Assembly (NCBI RefSeq): GCF_000010725.1
Contig: NC_013858.1
Coordinates: 496,001-560,000 of the forward strand
Direction of reading: 5' to 3'
DNA: 64,000 nucleotides
Source: Azospirillum sp. B510
Lineage (GTDB): Bacteria; Pseudomonadota; Alphaproteobacteria; Azospirillales; Azospirillaceae
This document shows, in pieces, positions 12,901 through 18,924 of the stretch. A model generated the notes under the pieces. It saw nothing but the letters and a program-made list of their open reading frames with translations. It did no database searches and was not told the origin of the DNA. Position 1 is the stretch's first letter; each line of letters begins with the position of its first letter. The translations under genes were made by a program, and so were the position numbers.

Positions 12901-13221
12901 CTGTCCATCCAGGTCCGCACCGTCTACGGCTACGCCAAGACCAGCTTCGCCACCGTGGAGTTGCCGGTGTTCATGCAGGCGCCGCGGTCGGTCGCGATCT
13001 TCGGCACCGGCGAGGGCACGCTGGATGCCATGATCGAGGCCTGGACGGGCGCCATCTCCCTGTGGTTCGCCACCAATGCGCCATCGGGCACCGGCGGCCG
13101 GCTCGCTTTCGACCTCCGGATCATGTCGGATCTGACCAAGCAGACGATGCCGCTGGTGCATCTGAGCAGCCTGACCCTCGATCTGGACTACATCGATCCG
13201 CCCCTGACCACGGCGGGATGA
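931..13221 (+). CDS. giant 4096-residue multidomain protein with beta-rich core, LysM-like and Ig-like segments; function unknown
   Basis: A single uninterrupted 12.3 kb gene with a good ribosome binding site (GGGGAGAAACGCC) before ATG 931. There is no signal peptide. Residues ~35-480 form a globular domain with a GHQATTIH-type stretch (residues ~50-57). Residues ~590-1570 are long amphipathic beta-strand stretches (LSGFGLREAQF, SFDLSIGPLDL) resembling the protein upstream. An Ala/Arg/Ser linker (SALRTSALRK) sits near 1600. Degenerate LysM-like units (YTVAAGDTLYAVADAF, EGDTLTDIAARYGTT, LDAIAARFGTSVAALQ, LEEIAGWYGMDVVAL) lie at ~1978-2170 and ~2617-2760. Bacterial Ig-like segments lie at ~2984-3050 and ~3463-3546. 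No enzyme active site was identified. The LysM-like units suggest glycan binding and the beta core could be structural or lipid-binding, but both are inference. A 17-bp hairpin follows the stop. Confidence 0.9.
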   Translation: MSFTELLAQLMQGNAESEQKAAEGATAFGAFLNAQAQIRIYVDNTPNMGHQATTIHLLKRQIDRYGYAGQVRIVWAPAGTSKDGINDTARKLGLLLTGLDPAQIDTAQITYGTCQDIRFINLASPGDKLNDRVAFGMTGGADDLTVNYAEKLNVSAFLRLQPFAWRLENGSFVPNQIEFQPASGRATVRIGDLSDTINLLPYKFDKAAVTTVPQSVWDWYCSQTWNPALATSTGYARSLMSACENTGALIWPAYGLHQFDSTEMLLNIAIIAGCYQKGQNFLGAPIVVPLLNTFTDEKFTYVDLYKSADPKSTENLNKKIKDDYGYTNKNKSNFDDFLGRVDSYKTDNQASQRVSILRGDFTAEDITQKISALHTGDVLMVVIGSVPQDVYNCLFTAPLPPLFEGQGTSSLVISLGTPYFQMPKPGMNGNNYPSAPPVGQPAGIPMRCNETAALVRLGYNKYLTYPPIQKFGDSINSIISFMNDLRNAESELSGYFKTLFTYYSQDIHDKLTLGLIAYQSQTTAQQEPNAVALSARSASRLSAEAGSTATLAGIYDSLTAAWSDGTLDLLAAMAGSEFADFWRPVVGSTFLVTVALDDITETKDDGGAVTEVSVVNAGTLAFGTPFSLGLLFTAPNEGPILSTLSCRATQVWSIDGAPWIQFADPGFDLTVTEALTPVQGGLVGTVIGGATLTMEIRYPVEENRWIVTGVFAAPYPSIGSFFQMAGGLNLVQSLPSPLNALSGFGLREAQFVYDQTAAAIESLTFTFSTDSPWILLKDPAISLAPTIVYTISAPGDLENRSWMINATGDFTIGGGTVTISTQYPDFQVSGALTDGEIKIADLVKLLGAVLDVDAAITGFSFYVYPTTGFFGVSADAVLDAPVTIGGITLFKLDTLGVDTTGGDGRYAVTLRGTTVILPGTSAEFSLSLGATFELPDAWTFVGQQTDGTSVSLTGLLDYYLGWNTGDGDPYGIAGLALSFDTGTGAWSFAGGTAEPWSVPFIPDIKVAGRFSCGSRVPDGGGELESYGRIDLDWLWNGITLKVWYDYQPEVTSFGITWDLLSGTVTYDPKTGEYTTKLGFTDNVTIGSLIATMIEWLTGSSFTLEAPWDVVNQISLSGVSLVYVFNTKDSSRNRVSFDLSIGPLDLGFARIDSISASYLSQGKDRGVNVSLKGLFTWNIGDGAMGDSTTLGPWDASKPGAAPAPPGQGNKYLDLRMMALGQRVTVKGLTDATTVQDAIALMTTLPDPSPGTLPPLVFDAASDWMVGLDFGVLKLGEKDGGRDTGTGYFLTLQTVFNDPNFYALRLALDGSMAKVFKGLDFQIIYRQISDTVGVYSAQIALPTIMRRIDVGAYTITLPEFAISVYTNGDFQIDVGFPWNNDFSRSFTVEAIIPPGIPMLGSGGFYFGKLSSATTTLVPTVVNGTFNPVLTFGFGFQLGLGKSVEYGILSASFSLTVFGILEGVLATWNPYDGAGSTLPAGQLQGAYYFKLSGTLGISGKLDGSVDFGIIKASVSVEVMVMVQLSYESFVSMTFTVLASVKVKASVRINLGLFKITLHFSFSMRVKESFTVANTGSPPWQVAATTTAQTASLLSRPAALRTSALRTSALRKTAQPAARTLKAAETAVDSGPSWSNLLPADKKAPLSGYTAMGLTGARSEWPEDTTQTPCWVAMLFIDSVAPSDGTTTGTDTGDTAFETLAKAVARWVIAAMQPAPLTSDQVDALIIDETALDALLDTTLVSTDDNPTPIPIDAIDPFFDGQFVMTVALPPDEDGSATATYFPMPGAVTMTVPAYGADYAGVSYAFGDYNAISSAGLAELRAYFNALSVQSGESGDAAALAVKSGGTDDSTSMADWIRSDYMLLIARQMIQAMRDGLRDFTHPIDATTTPQALVASVNATGQLSGGAAVSVADLFTANPSHALAAGKPFGIGTSLTAPAPSPSFNDLALDYAADGVTGGSLAMANAASAGILAAGAVVSWPGHDPASYTVAAGDTLYAVADAFDALLADLLSEADVLDQPGLPASGALLLVPLITASALSGDSFTSIAGREPFAAAGLTASALALANAGNQILRTGAQVGYPDKAAVTVQPRQGLGDIAHSLGVSLDDLLAHGQVLTQTDLLATVAVLALPVLTIDTAEGDTLTDIAARYGTTPAALGDLPANAAIAGLFAVTDSSGADIGTLDLPHLPHYQVAALIDEAQRSQAIANLSGMASRYYLQGLRLPTDGITPKAAGMWVRDSGGTLTLPPFAGLFALTGQQIALPAAITATPFTVTLSRAAGPAWLAFADAAGTSVDSLTIEVAAGTPDANRITSIAACLAAPLDIPLLALGTGTVARGSPATYPLSSMTAWLSADLVGLPNGSPGDGNQTLRVWTLPDSLTALPDPSTRRIDPRFAVILSRYDEASGSTVDGPVGAYGWASAIAFTVRKVPAIEGSPASATTYEVIGADDEGIVILERLLDQLKTDDDAIASLRVAFVMDGGIQSDADAAVTMGISQANLSTQTNPPATMTARALTATASTGLGLLNSKLDFLRLLWEASITRSGGFYLYYYDQTDARGLPDDAFNDKGEASLTAMVLYAAPAAAARRNRLTDYMNAVVTGGGFDLGSAAVNAKADPQTDPLTVTATATDTLAGLAYGYFANPGDLAESNAGLALTAGTVLTVSQGLYQPPPGAPQSLDAIAARFGTSVAALQAANGGTLPDPASFPLAIRLPALSLTAGTSSHSGSLEEIAGWYGMDVVALAAHNRLVAGLWTGRTVVVPEGPVTVTSTVDVGTAALLALREVPPEEAAAPAGASDTAWATAFLLNDVSLLGCRIYGNADFTESPVSLPFGPTSPDDGGDDADTGDTLATAAFGKVAAPELATAGEPDWEFRQNIPYSSYARDGSGDSPYDGVGGVLQVTFSWQDLYGNQIDTTLSEPSAGSGGPFNQPPVIVGYTDALIGLGQWPTLSSNWLVDSAEDGGARITLTLSFAQASYDGLLMAVPQTDRTVLATFTQTLDPTSAANAANYSLTAEDGAVSLEVASAALQPGGLSVLLTLAGAFTDGDAATLTVNGLTTATGDGVSGWAGFSYPDTVAARGSGVQSSAAQAQRTYGSLRDQLNDPNGISLTVSMSLLVDEGGKPLVTALSADEVTALKQWLFDGTGGTGGTAGTDGTAATTSILAFVTDRAAFGTGVAAPPPSQQITLPVAASSLTKTEIVKLELIFTVTRTGGSVWGDLQSVPGIRSASTIVPPLTKGDSSSSLALSAFAAAMEEALSQPGGYLIRVATGTDRDASVSTADTSVWAVRVGETAGQAISYALSSSPDDPAIFAPRPVSNRLESRSGVPIYPYATGQGLSKTGVPTDFTNVDMDSWTSQLFAAVDAVLTPKFLPAIQILDKLSPGGRLEALLDYKDDLATITSELMEPVYADQADADPSNAREAFYQELLAQLSNAYTVKAALGFTAAVTGSTTGAFSGDEVPPRLYGATTVNPQMTAVTLAEASASALTVWFSTAMATDPAGSPGSYTLSGGLEVVGAVVASDGQSVTLTLNGDATAGTTVVTVDGALTDTLGWPIQAPLSMTVTSGAATPLASTLSLSAPKLSLETAPDQPLTIMVSAPGILHDDSGAAVSSVALNLRYYGSSIEHQIGSLSGIENYEASSWLSFVIAQPSGPLTADLGRFPVPMVLRSFPTTPDLPAQTATGTPQADADELSEILVWTLDATYSLPYHYPQDRVHATVQFNIATPLMAFASFLDAFNALAQFVTVFPSVQADLDSWLAGIDASIDAADAEGQLRIANAATALDSMLEMVGDIVEASGGGNSFRVAAASPSAGVGDPSLSYAFTVAESSVDHGQTRDALLVTIIGAPPAGIGVPVILVAPDLYEAVLISAPDGASSFSYVYRRRDGDDVYLSAGDGQSIADRTIELPGMNILQRQDAQTSVLLTRNEELVAGRPSAAGFVYTTPDVTFANPVLPSVSWDQAIDVAAIGGSGPVSRTLTGQLANLFATLLTGVTLPTLSIQVRTVYGYAKTSFATVELPVFMQAPRSVAIFGTGEGTLDAMIEAWTGAISLWFATNAPSGTGGRLAFDLRIMSDLTKQTMPLVHLSSLTLDLDYIDPPLTTAG
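10339..10386 (+). repeat. Gly-Thr-rich short tandem repeat inside the giant gene
   Basis: Tandem GGCACGGGC-type units encode a GTGGTGGTAGTDGTA linker near residue 3140 of the giant protein. Such a run is prone to slippage in units of three bases, which would keep the frame. It separates the Ig-like segment before it from the region after it. Confidence 0.75.
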
Positions 13222-13230
13222 GCGTGCGGA

Positions 13231-13274
13231 ATGGAGCGGCCCCCTTCTCCCGGCGGGGAAGGGGGCCGCTCCAT
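13231..13274 (+). terminator. 17-bp perfect inverted repeat after the giant gene
   Basis: Two perfectly complementary 17-base arms (13231-13247 and 13258-13274) flank a 10-base loop, 9 bp after the stop codon. There is no T-tract, so it may work as a transcript-stabilising stem or as a terminator needing another factor. The C-rich/G-rich core resembles another hairpin at 46028-46052, so it may belong to a dispersed palindrome family. Confidence 0.65.
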
Positions 13275-13452
13275 CCGGCTGTGCCGCGGGGGAGCGAGCG
13301 GCGCTGGCCGCCAGCCCTCCTCGACTCCCTCTGACAGCGCGACCGAGCGACGACCCTGCCCCGGAGGCCGCCGCTTGTGCGGCGTGCGGCTTCCCTATAT
13401 TCTTACAAATATAACGACTGTCCATCCGGCACCGGGGCGTGGAGAGCGAGCG

Positions 13453-14781
13453 ATGAAGCCACCCATCGTCATACTCGGCGACGGCGCGCCATGGCTGCGG
13501 CTGGGGCGCATCCATCTGACCGCCGGACAATGCGGCCTGATCACCGGCCCGACCGGCACCGGCAAGACCAGCGTGCTGCGGGCGCTCGCCGGGCTGCCGG
13601 GCCATGACGGACGGGTGATGGCGGTCGATGGCGGCATCGCCGTGCCGCTGGGAACCGCCCGTCCGGCCGTCTTCGTGCCGCAGTTGCCCGACAGCCCCCT
13701 GCGGTCCGGCCGGGTGGACACGGTCATGGCGGCGGCTGCCGGGGACGGCCCGGCGCTGATCGCGGATCTCCTGCGCGAGGTCGGGCTGGAAACCGCCGCC
13801 GGCCGCATGGTGGAGAGCCTGTCGATGGGAGAGCGCCACCGCCTCGCCATCGCCGCCGCCCTGGCCGCAGATCCGGCGGTGCTGCTGCTCGACGAACCCT
13901 TCGCCCTGTTGGATGGCGACGGGGTGCAGAGGCTGCGCTCCATCATCCGCCGGCGCCTCGCCAAGGGACGCATCCTGCTGGTCAGCGAACACCGGCCGGA
14001 ACGGATGGCCGGTCTGCCCGCCGTCCATCTGCGCATGCCGGCGCCGGACGGCCACGCCGCCTCCCCGTTTCCGAACGGTGGTATTGCCAACGAGGACGGG
14101 CCAAGGCCGGAGACCGGGCCGGCTCCTCCGGTTCTGCTGGCCGAAGGGCTGCGGCTGCCGCGCGGCGACGGCACGCCGCTGTTCGACCGGCTGGCCATGA
14201 CGCTGCCGGCGGGCCGGCGTTTCCATCTCAGCGGCGTGAACGGGGCGGGGAAGAGCCGGCTGCTGCGCTGCCTGATCGGCGCGGAGCCGGTGGAGGACGG
14301 CACCATCACCGTCACCGATCTGCGCAATCCCAGCCCACGCGACCTGCCGGGCCGCGTCGGTTTCCTGCCCCAGGAGCCGCCGCGCCATTTCTTCGCCGAG
14401 ACGGTGCGGACGGAGATCGGTTTCGCCCTGACCCGCGCCGGCCTGCGTCCGCCCGACCGCGCCGATCGGGTGGACCGGGTGATCGCGCAATTCGGCCTGA
14501 CGGCGCTGGCCGACCGACCGCCGCCGAGCCTCAGCGTCGGCGAGCGCCAGCTGGTGGCGCTGGCCGGTCTGGTGGCCGGGCGTCCGCGCCTGTTCCTGCT
14601 CGACGAGCCGCTGAGCGGGCTGGATGCGCCGCGCGCCGCCCATGCCCTGGCAGTGCTGGCCGCCGCCGCCCGCCGCGACGGCGCCGCCGTCCTGCTGGCG
14701 AGCCATGACGCCCTGCCGGTCTCCGGCTGGGCCGACCGCAGCCTGCGGCTGGAGAATGGCCGCCTGCACGCGGTGGCGTGA
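13453..14781 (+). CDS. ABC transporter ATPase with two fused nucleotide-binding domains (ECF/CbiO-like)
   Basis: 442 residues; start chosen at ATG 13453 because GGAGAGCGAGCG precedes it and the longer frame upstream is low-complexity and overlaps the hairpin. Domain 1 has Walker A GPTGTGKT (32-39), signature LSMGE (123-127) and Walker B LLLDEP (144-149). Domain 2 has Walker A GVNGAGKS (261-268), signature LSVGE (360-364) and LFLLDEP (380-386). Both sites look catalytically complete. The tandem layout is that of energy-coupling-factor importers for metals or vitamins (YkoD/CbiO type), but no T-component or substrate-binding membrane protein lies next to it, so substrate and partners are unknown. 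It is separated from the giant gene by 231 bp including the hairpin. Confidence 0.85.
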   Translation: MKPPIVILGDGAPWLRLGRIHLTAGQCGLITGPTGTGKTSVLRALAGLPGHDGRVMAVDGGIAVPLGTARPAVFVPQLPDSPLRSGRVDTVMAAAAGDGPALIADLLREVGLETAAGRMVESLSMGERHRLAIAAALAADPAVLLLDEPFALLDGDGVQRLRSIIRRRLAKGRILLVSEHRPERMAGLPAVHLRMPAPDGHAASPFPNGGIANEDGPRPETGPAPPVLLAEGLRLPRGDGTPLFDRLAMTLPAGRRFHLSGVNGAGKSRLLRCLIGAEPVEDGTITVTDLRNPSPRDLPGRVGFLPQEPPRHFFAETVRTEIGFALTRAGLRPPDRADRVDRVIAQFGLTALADRPPPSLSVGERQLVALAGLVAGRPRLFLLDEPLSGLDAPRAAHALAVLAAAARRDGAAVLLASHDALPVSGWADRSLRLENGRLHAVA

Positions 14782-14907
14782 GGCGGCCCCATCCTTCTCA
14801 GACGCTGTGGCGTGGTGATGAGAGCATCATCCGGCCCGGTTCCGGGAAACCGCCGGACAGGGGGTGCGGGCCGGCTGACCTTCGTCTGGCCGACCTTCGT
14901 CTTGTCT

Positions 14908-15399
14908 TCAAGCCAGCCAGCGCAGCGTGGGATTGCTTTCCACGATGCCGAGACGCGAAACAACCGCATCCAGACCGAAATAATGACCTGCCCTGCGCAT
15001 GACCAGCAAGACCAGCAGCAAGGCGTAGATCAGGTGTTCATCGACCAGGAAGTTGTTGTGATTCTGGACAAAGGGGAAATCCAGATGGGCCGTCCAATAG
15101 GTCAGCATGATGAAGATCGCGAAAGGCGCGCTGACGCGGACGAAAAGACCCGAGATCAGGGATAGGCCAATCAACATATGTCCATATTCCACAAGGAAGG
15201 CGATGACGGGAATCAGCGCCGACTGGGACAGCGGACCATAAATAAAATTGAAGGTCTTGGTGGAGGACAGGAAGCCGGCAACGTAGCCGGTGCTGCCATA
15301 ATGATGGATGGACGCCCAGAGGAAAACCCAGCCGACGAAAATACGCAAAGCGGCCAGTAGAATACGTTCCCCTTGCTGGGATTGATGGAGATTTGTCAT
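14908..15399 (-). CDS. DoxX family membrane protein
   Basis: 163 residues with four predicted membrane helices (around residues 12-32, 60-85, 90-110 and 120-140), the layout of DoxX/DoxD-like proteins of the inner membrane. The family is linked to quinone or redox functions and to oxidative stress, but the exact activity is not known. The gene has visibly lower GC than its neighbours and an AT-rich upstream stretch (15400-15480), which may reflect transfer or just a promoter region. It runs in the same direction as nifQ but is separated from it by about 200 bp, so it is probably a separate transcription unit. Confidence 0.75.
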   Translation of the reverse strand: MTNLHQSQQGERILLAALRIFVGWVFLWASIHHYGSTGYVAGFLSSTKTFNFIYGPLSQSALIPVIAFLVEYGHMLIGLSLISGLFVRVSAPFAIFIMLTYWTAHLDFPFVQNHNNFLVDEHLIYALLLVLLVMRRAGHYFGLDAVVSRLGIVESNPTLRWLA

Positions 15400-15605
15400 G
15401 CTCGCAGCCTCACATTATGAGTGTTTTCTGGAAATAAACTTACGGTGAGCTATTTTTTCCAACCATGATCTAAGTCAAATAATGGCGTTTGGCAGGAGCC
15501 GGCCGACCCTCCACCGGTTTCAAAAGCCGTGGCCCGCGCGGTCTTCGCGCAGGGCTCGCCACCCGGCCCGCTGTTCGGCGGCCGATGGACGCTCCGCGAG
15601 ACCGC

Positions 15606-16310
15606 TCACACCGGACCGGCGCCGGTTCCGGCGTCGCCATAGCAGTCGGAATGATGGGAGCAGGTCGCGCAGACGGTCGCCCGGTCGGTGGGCCGCCCCT
15701 CGGCGAACAGACGCTCGTAGAAGAAGCGCTTCCAACGCAGCTTGCGGGTGTTGGCGGACGCCAGCGGATGGAAATGGCGATGCAGCAGCCCCGCCAGCCC
15801 CGCGCGCCCCGCCAGCCCGAGCGAGCGCCAGAGATGGTCGTTCTCCAGGCAGGCCCGCGCGATGACGGTGGCGAAGACCGCGCCGATCGGATCCTGCGCG
15901 CCGCGATGGCGCCGCAGCAGACCGAGGAAATCCTCCTCCTCGCGCCTCAGCCGCAGGATCTCCGACGCGGTGACGTCCGGTACACCGTTATCATCATGGG
16001 CGGGGCAGGCGTGGGGGCACTCCGCCTCCACACCGGCCAGACGATGGATATGGCGGGAAAAGCACCGCCCCGGCCTCCAGCCGACCGCCGCCGCCGGAAA
16101 GACGGCGGCGACCAGCGCGCCCAGATCGTCGGGCGGCAGCCCCAGCGCGGCCGGATAGGGTGCCGCGGCGGCGCTGCACCGGCGCAGCAGCATGCGGCCG
16201 AGATCCCGCATGTCGGCAAGGCCGACATCGGAAACGCCGCCGGATGCCACAGTGGCTATCAGGTGATGGTAAGCCGCCGTTTCCGTCACATCCGCCTCTC
16301 GCACCGTCAT
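15606..16310 (-). CDS. nifQ: NifQ, molybdenum donor for nitrogenase FeMo-cofactor assembly
   Basis: 234 residues. The C-terminal third carries the NifQ hallmark: LRWKRFFYERLF followed by a cysteine cluster (CATC, then SDCYG). NifQ binds a Mo-Fe-S cluster and passes molybdenum to the NifEN/NifH stage of FeMo-co synthesis in the cytoplasm. This is the only nif gene in the window; a molybdate-binding-like gene lies 3.3 kb away on the same strand, so the area may be a small molybdenum-supply region. I looked for a sigma-54 promoter (GG-N10-GC with correct spacing) just upstream and did not find a convincing one. Start ATG 16310 gives the best family length. Confidence 0.85.
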   Translation of the reverse strand: MTVREADVTETAAYHHLIATVASGGVSDVGLADMRDLGRMLLRRCSAAAAPYPAALGLPPDDLGALVAAVFPAAAVGWRPGRCFSRHIHRLAGVEAECPHACPAHDDNGVPDVTASEILRLRREEEDFLGLLRRHRGAQDPIGAVFATVIARACLENDHLWRSLGLAGRAGLAGLLHRHFHPLASANTRKLRWKRFFYERLFAEGRPTDRATVCATCSHHSDCYGDAGTGAGPV

Positions 16311-16410
16311 GGCGCATCATAGCCGTCCATATCCGGCGGTTGCCACCATGCCATCCGATGGAGGCCGGGCGGGGAGGCGCGCCGGCCACCATCGGACCGT
16401 CCGCAAGCGG

Positions 16411-17622
16411 TCAGGCGGGCACCGCCACCTTGAACTTTGCCGCCTCCTCCGAGCCGCCGGTGGCGTTGCCGGCACTGTAGGAGTGGGCGCCGACCCCGGC
16501 CAGCCTGCCGCCGTCGACGATCAGATACTCGTCGCGGATCGGCCGTCCCTCGAACCAGCATTCCAGGATCTCGCGGGTGCCGGCGGCGTAACGGGTCTGC
16601 GCCGACAGCGACGTGCCGGAGATGTGCGGGGTCATGCCGTGGTGCGGCATGGTCCGCCAGGGATGGTCCTGCGGCGCCGGCTGCGGGAACCACACGTCCC
16701 CGGCATAGCCGGCGAGCCGGCCGCTCTCCAGCGCGCGGGCGATGGCGTCGCGGTCGCACAGCTTGCCGCGCGCGGTGTTGACCAGATAGGCGCCGCGCTT
16801 GAACCGCTTCAGCGTCTCCTCGTTGATCATGTGCTCGGTTTCGGGATGCAGCGGACAGTTCAGGGTGACGACGTCGCAGACCTCGAACATCTCCTCCCGC
16901 GTCGCGTGCCAGGTCAGGTTCAACTCGGCCTCGACCGATTCCGGCAGCCGGTGGCGGTCGGTGTAGTGCAGGTGCATGTCGAACGGCTTCAGGCGGCGCA
17001 GCACGGCCAGACCGATGCGGCCGGCGGCGACGGTCCCGACATGCATCCCCTCGACATCATAGGAGCGCGCCACGCAGTCGGCGATGTTCCAGCCACCCTT
17101 GCGCACCCAGTCATGCGACGGCAGGTAGTTGCGCACGAGGCCCAGGATCATCATCACCACATGCTCGGCGACGCTGATCGAGTTGCAATAGGTGACCTCG
17201 GCCACCGTGATGCCGCGGTCCATCGCCGCCTGGAGATCGACATGGTCGGACCCGATGCCGGCGGTCAGCGCCAATTTCAGCTTCGGCGCCCTGGCGATGC
17301 GCTCGGCGGTCAGGTAGGCGGGCCAGAAGGGCTGGGAGATGACGATCTCGGCGTCGGCCAGCTCCCTCTCCAGCCGGCTGTCCGGGCCGTCCTTGTCGGA
17401 GGTGACGACCAGCTCATGGCCGAGGCTTTCCAGGTAACGCCGCAGCCCGAGCTCGCCGCTGACGCTGCCCAGCAGGGTGCCGGGCTGGAAATCGATCGCC
17501 CTGGGCGTCGGCAGCGTCTGGCCGCCGGCGTAACCGTCGATCCCCGGCAGATCGTCGCGGGCGTAGGAGGTCGGATATCCGGTCACCGGATCGTCGTACA
17601 GAACACAGACAACTTTGGCCAT
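16411..17622 (-). CDS. fdh: NAD-dependent formate dehydrogenase (metal-independent)
   Basis: 403 residues, oxidising formate to CO2 with reduction of NAD+ (EC 1.17.1.9), a D-2-hydroxyacid dehydrogenase-fold enzyme of the cytoplasm. Start ATG 17622 gives the usual ~400 residues; the frame upstream is not conserved-looking. Visible hallmarks: Rossmann motif GTVAAGRIG (196-204), Asp222 after the second strand (NAD preference), Asn147, Arg285 in NTARG, and His333 in TPHISGT, plus the long C-terminal GNATGGSEEAAKF tail of the Pseudomonas sp. 101-type enzyme. It lies downstream of a LysR gene in the same direction with a 246-bp gap, so that regulator is a plausible controller. It could supply NADH from formate for C1 or auxiliary energy metabolism. 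Confidence 0.95.
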   Translation of the reverse strand: MAKVVCVLYDDPVTGYPTSYARDDLPGIDGYAGGQTLPTPRAIDFQPGTLLGSVSGELGLRRYLESLGHELVVTSDKDGPDSRLERELADAEIVISQPFWPAYLTAERIARAPKLKLALTAGIGSDHVDLQAAMDRGITVAEVTYCNSISVAEHVVMMILGLVRNYLPSHDWVRKGGWNIADCVARSYDVEGMHVGTVAAGRIGLAVLRRLKPFDMHLHYTDRHRLPESVEAELNLTWHATREEMFEVCDVVTLNCPLHPETEHMINEETLKRFKRGAYLVNTARGKLCDRDAIARALESGRLAGYAGDVWFPQPAPQDHPWRTMPHHGMTPHISGTSLSAQTRYAAGTREILECWFEGRPIRDEYLIVDGGRLAGVGAHSYSAGNATGGSEEAAKFKVAVPA

Positions 17623-17868
17623 TTCTCTATCCCCTTCGTTGAATTTCAAAGGAGAAAGCGCCAGTCCTCCGCGCAGGCCGCCCTTCTTCGCAAATGGCGG
17701 CCGCTTGGGACAGACGGGACCGGACATCCCGTCTTCTTCTTGTGACGTTTCCCCGATCGTCCAGGCCGCCTGTCTGTTTGCGGGCCGTCGCGCTGGACAA
17801 GAAAATGATGCGTTGTGCTGACTGCTTTATAAAATGAATGTTTTGGAACGATCGATAGGCATCATCAA

Positions 17869-18816
17869 TCAACCGCCCGCCTCATCATTGTTCCCCTCAT
17901 CGCCGCCCATCGCGGCGCGGTCGGGATCGAAGCCGGCCTTCGCCGCCGCCAGGGCCAGGGCCTGGGTCATCGGCGATGGCGGCTCACGCTTCGACAGCAT
18001 CAGGCCGACAAGCTGGCTGACGGCCGGCTCGACGAGATCGATCAGCGCCAGATCGGCCGGGCGGCCGAACATCGGCCCGAAGCTGTGGGGGACGATGCTC
18101 GACCACTCCCCCCGCATCAGATGGGAGAAGACGCCGAGGAAACTGTCGCTGACCACCGCCGCCTCGATCGACAGCCCGGCCGAGGCGGCGATCCGGTTGA
18201 GAATGCGCCGGTTCTGCATGTCCTCGTGCAGCAGGCACAACCGCTCTCCCACCGCCTCCGCCCAGGACATCGTCCCGCGGCCGGCATGGCGGTTGCCACG
18301 GTGGGTGGCGAAGGCGTAACGCTCGCGGTAGAGCGGGATGTGGCGGACGGTGTCGAGCGGCTCGCCGTCGAGATAGGTCAGGCCACCGTCCAGCTCGAAG
18401 GCGTCAACCCCCTGCCGGATCGCCCGCGAGGTCATCGACCGGATCTCGACGGTCGCGGCCGGATGGGCGGCGGCGAAACGGGTGGTCAGGGCGGACACGG
18501 CCGGCATCGCCGTCGGCACCACCCCCAGCCGCAGCGTGCCGGTCAGCCCCTGGCGCAGGCCCGACAGGTCGGCCCGCAGGCTTTCGTAATCGGTCAGGAT
18601 CTGCCGGCCCCAGGCCAGCACAGTCTCGCCTTCCGGCGTCAGGCCGAGGAAACGGTGGCCACGCACCACCAGCGGGACCTGGAGATCCTCCTCAAGCTTG
18701 CGGATGGCGGCCGACAGCGTCGGCTGCGCGACGTTGCAGGCCTCGGCGGCGCGGGCGAAATGCTTCTCGCGGGCAAGGGTGACGAAATAGGACAGGTGAC
18801 GAACCAGCATGCGCAT
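17869..18816 (-). CDS. LysR-type transcriptional regulator
   Basis: 315 residues. The N-terminal winged helix-turn-helix (LSYFVTLAREKHFARAAEAC, then VAQPTLSAAIRKLEEDL) covers residues ~7-45, and a periplasmic-binding-protein-like effector domain follows from ~90. It lies directly upstream of the formate dehydrogenase gene on the same strand, which suggests that it controls it; LysR regulators next to fdh genes are known, but the inducer here cannot be read from sequence. Two Met codons (18816 and 18810) are possible starts; the G-rich upstream sequence does not decide between them. The C-terminal tail is Gly/Asp/Glu-rich and probably disordered. Confidence 0.85.
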   Translation of the reverse strand: MRMLVRHLSYFVTLAREKHFARAAEACNVAQPTLSAAIRKLEEDLQVPLVVRGHRFLGLTPEGETVLAWGRQILTDYESLRADLSGLRQGLTGTLRLGVVPTAMPAVSALTTRFAAAHPAATVEIRSMTSRAIRQGVDAFELDGGLTYLDGEPLDTVRHIPLYRERYAFATHRGNRHAGRGTMSWAEAVGERLCLLHEDMQNRRILNRIAASAGLSIEAAVVSDSFLGVFSHLMRGEWSSIVPHSFGPMFGRPADLALIDLVEPAVSQLVGLMLSKREPPSPMTQALALAAAKAGFDPDRAAMGGDEGNNDEAGG

Positions 18817-18924
18817 GCCCCCCGGCAGGGCCGGCGCGCCGTCCGGCGCGTCGCGGGCCGGACCCCTGGCTTTCCGCCGGGCGGCGCGGACCCCGCCCAG
18901 TCTGTTTTTATGGTCAGCCCGCGC

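Noticed and set aside
3232..14769. 3845-codon open frame on the minus strand opposite the giant gene and the ABC gene
   Set aside because: It is rich in Arg, Gly, Gln, His and Asp, has no recognisable domain, and crosses two real genes on the other strand. GC-rich third positions remove stops from this frame.
16311..16410. possible sigma-54/NifA promoter of nifQ
   Set aside because: A TGGCAT is present, but the matching -12 element with proper spacing is not.
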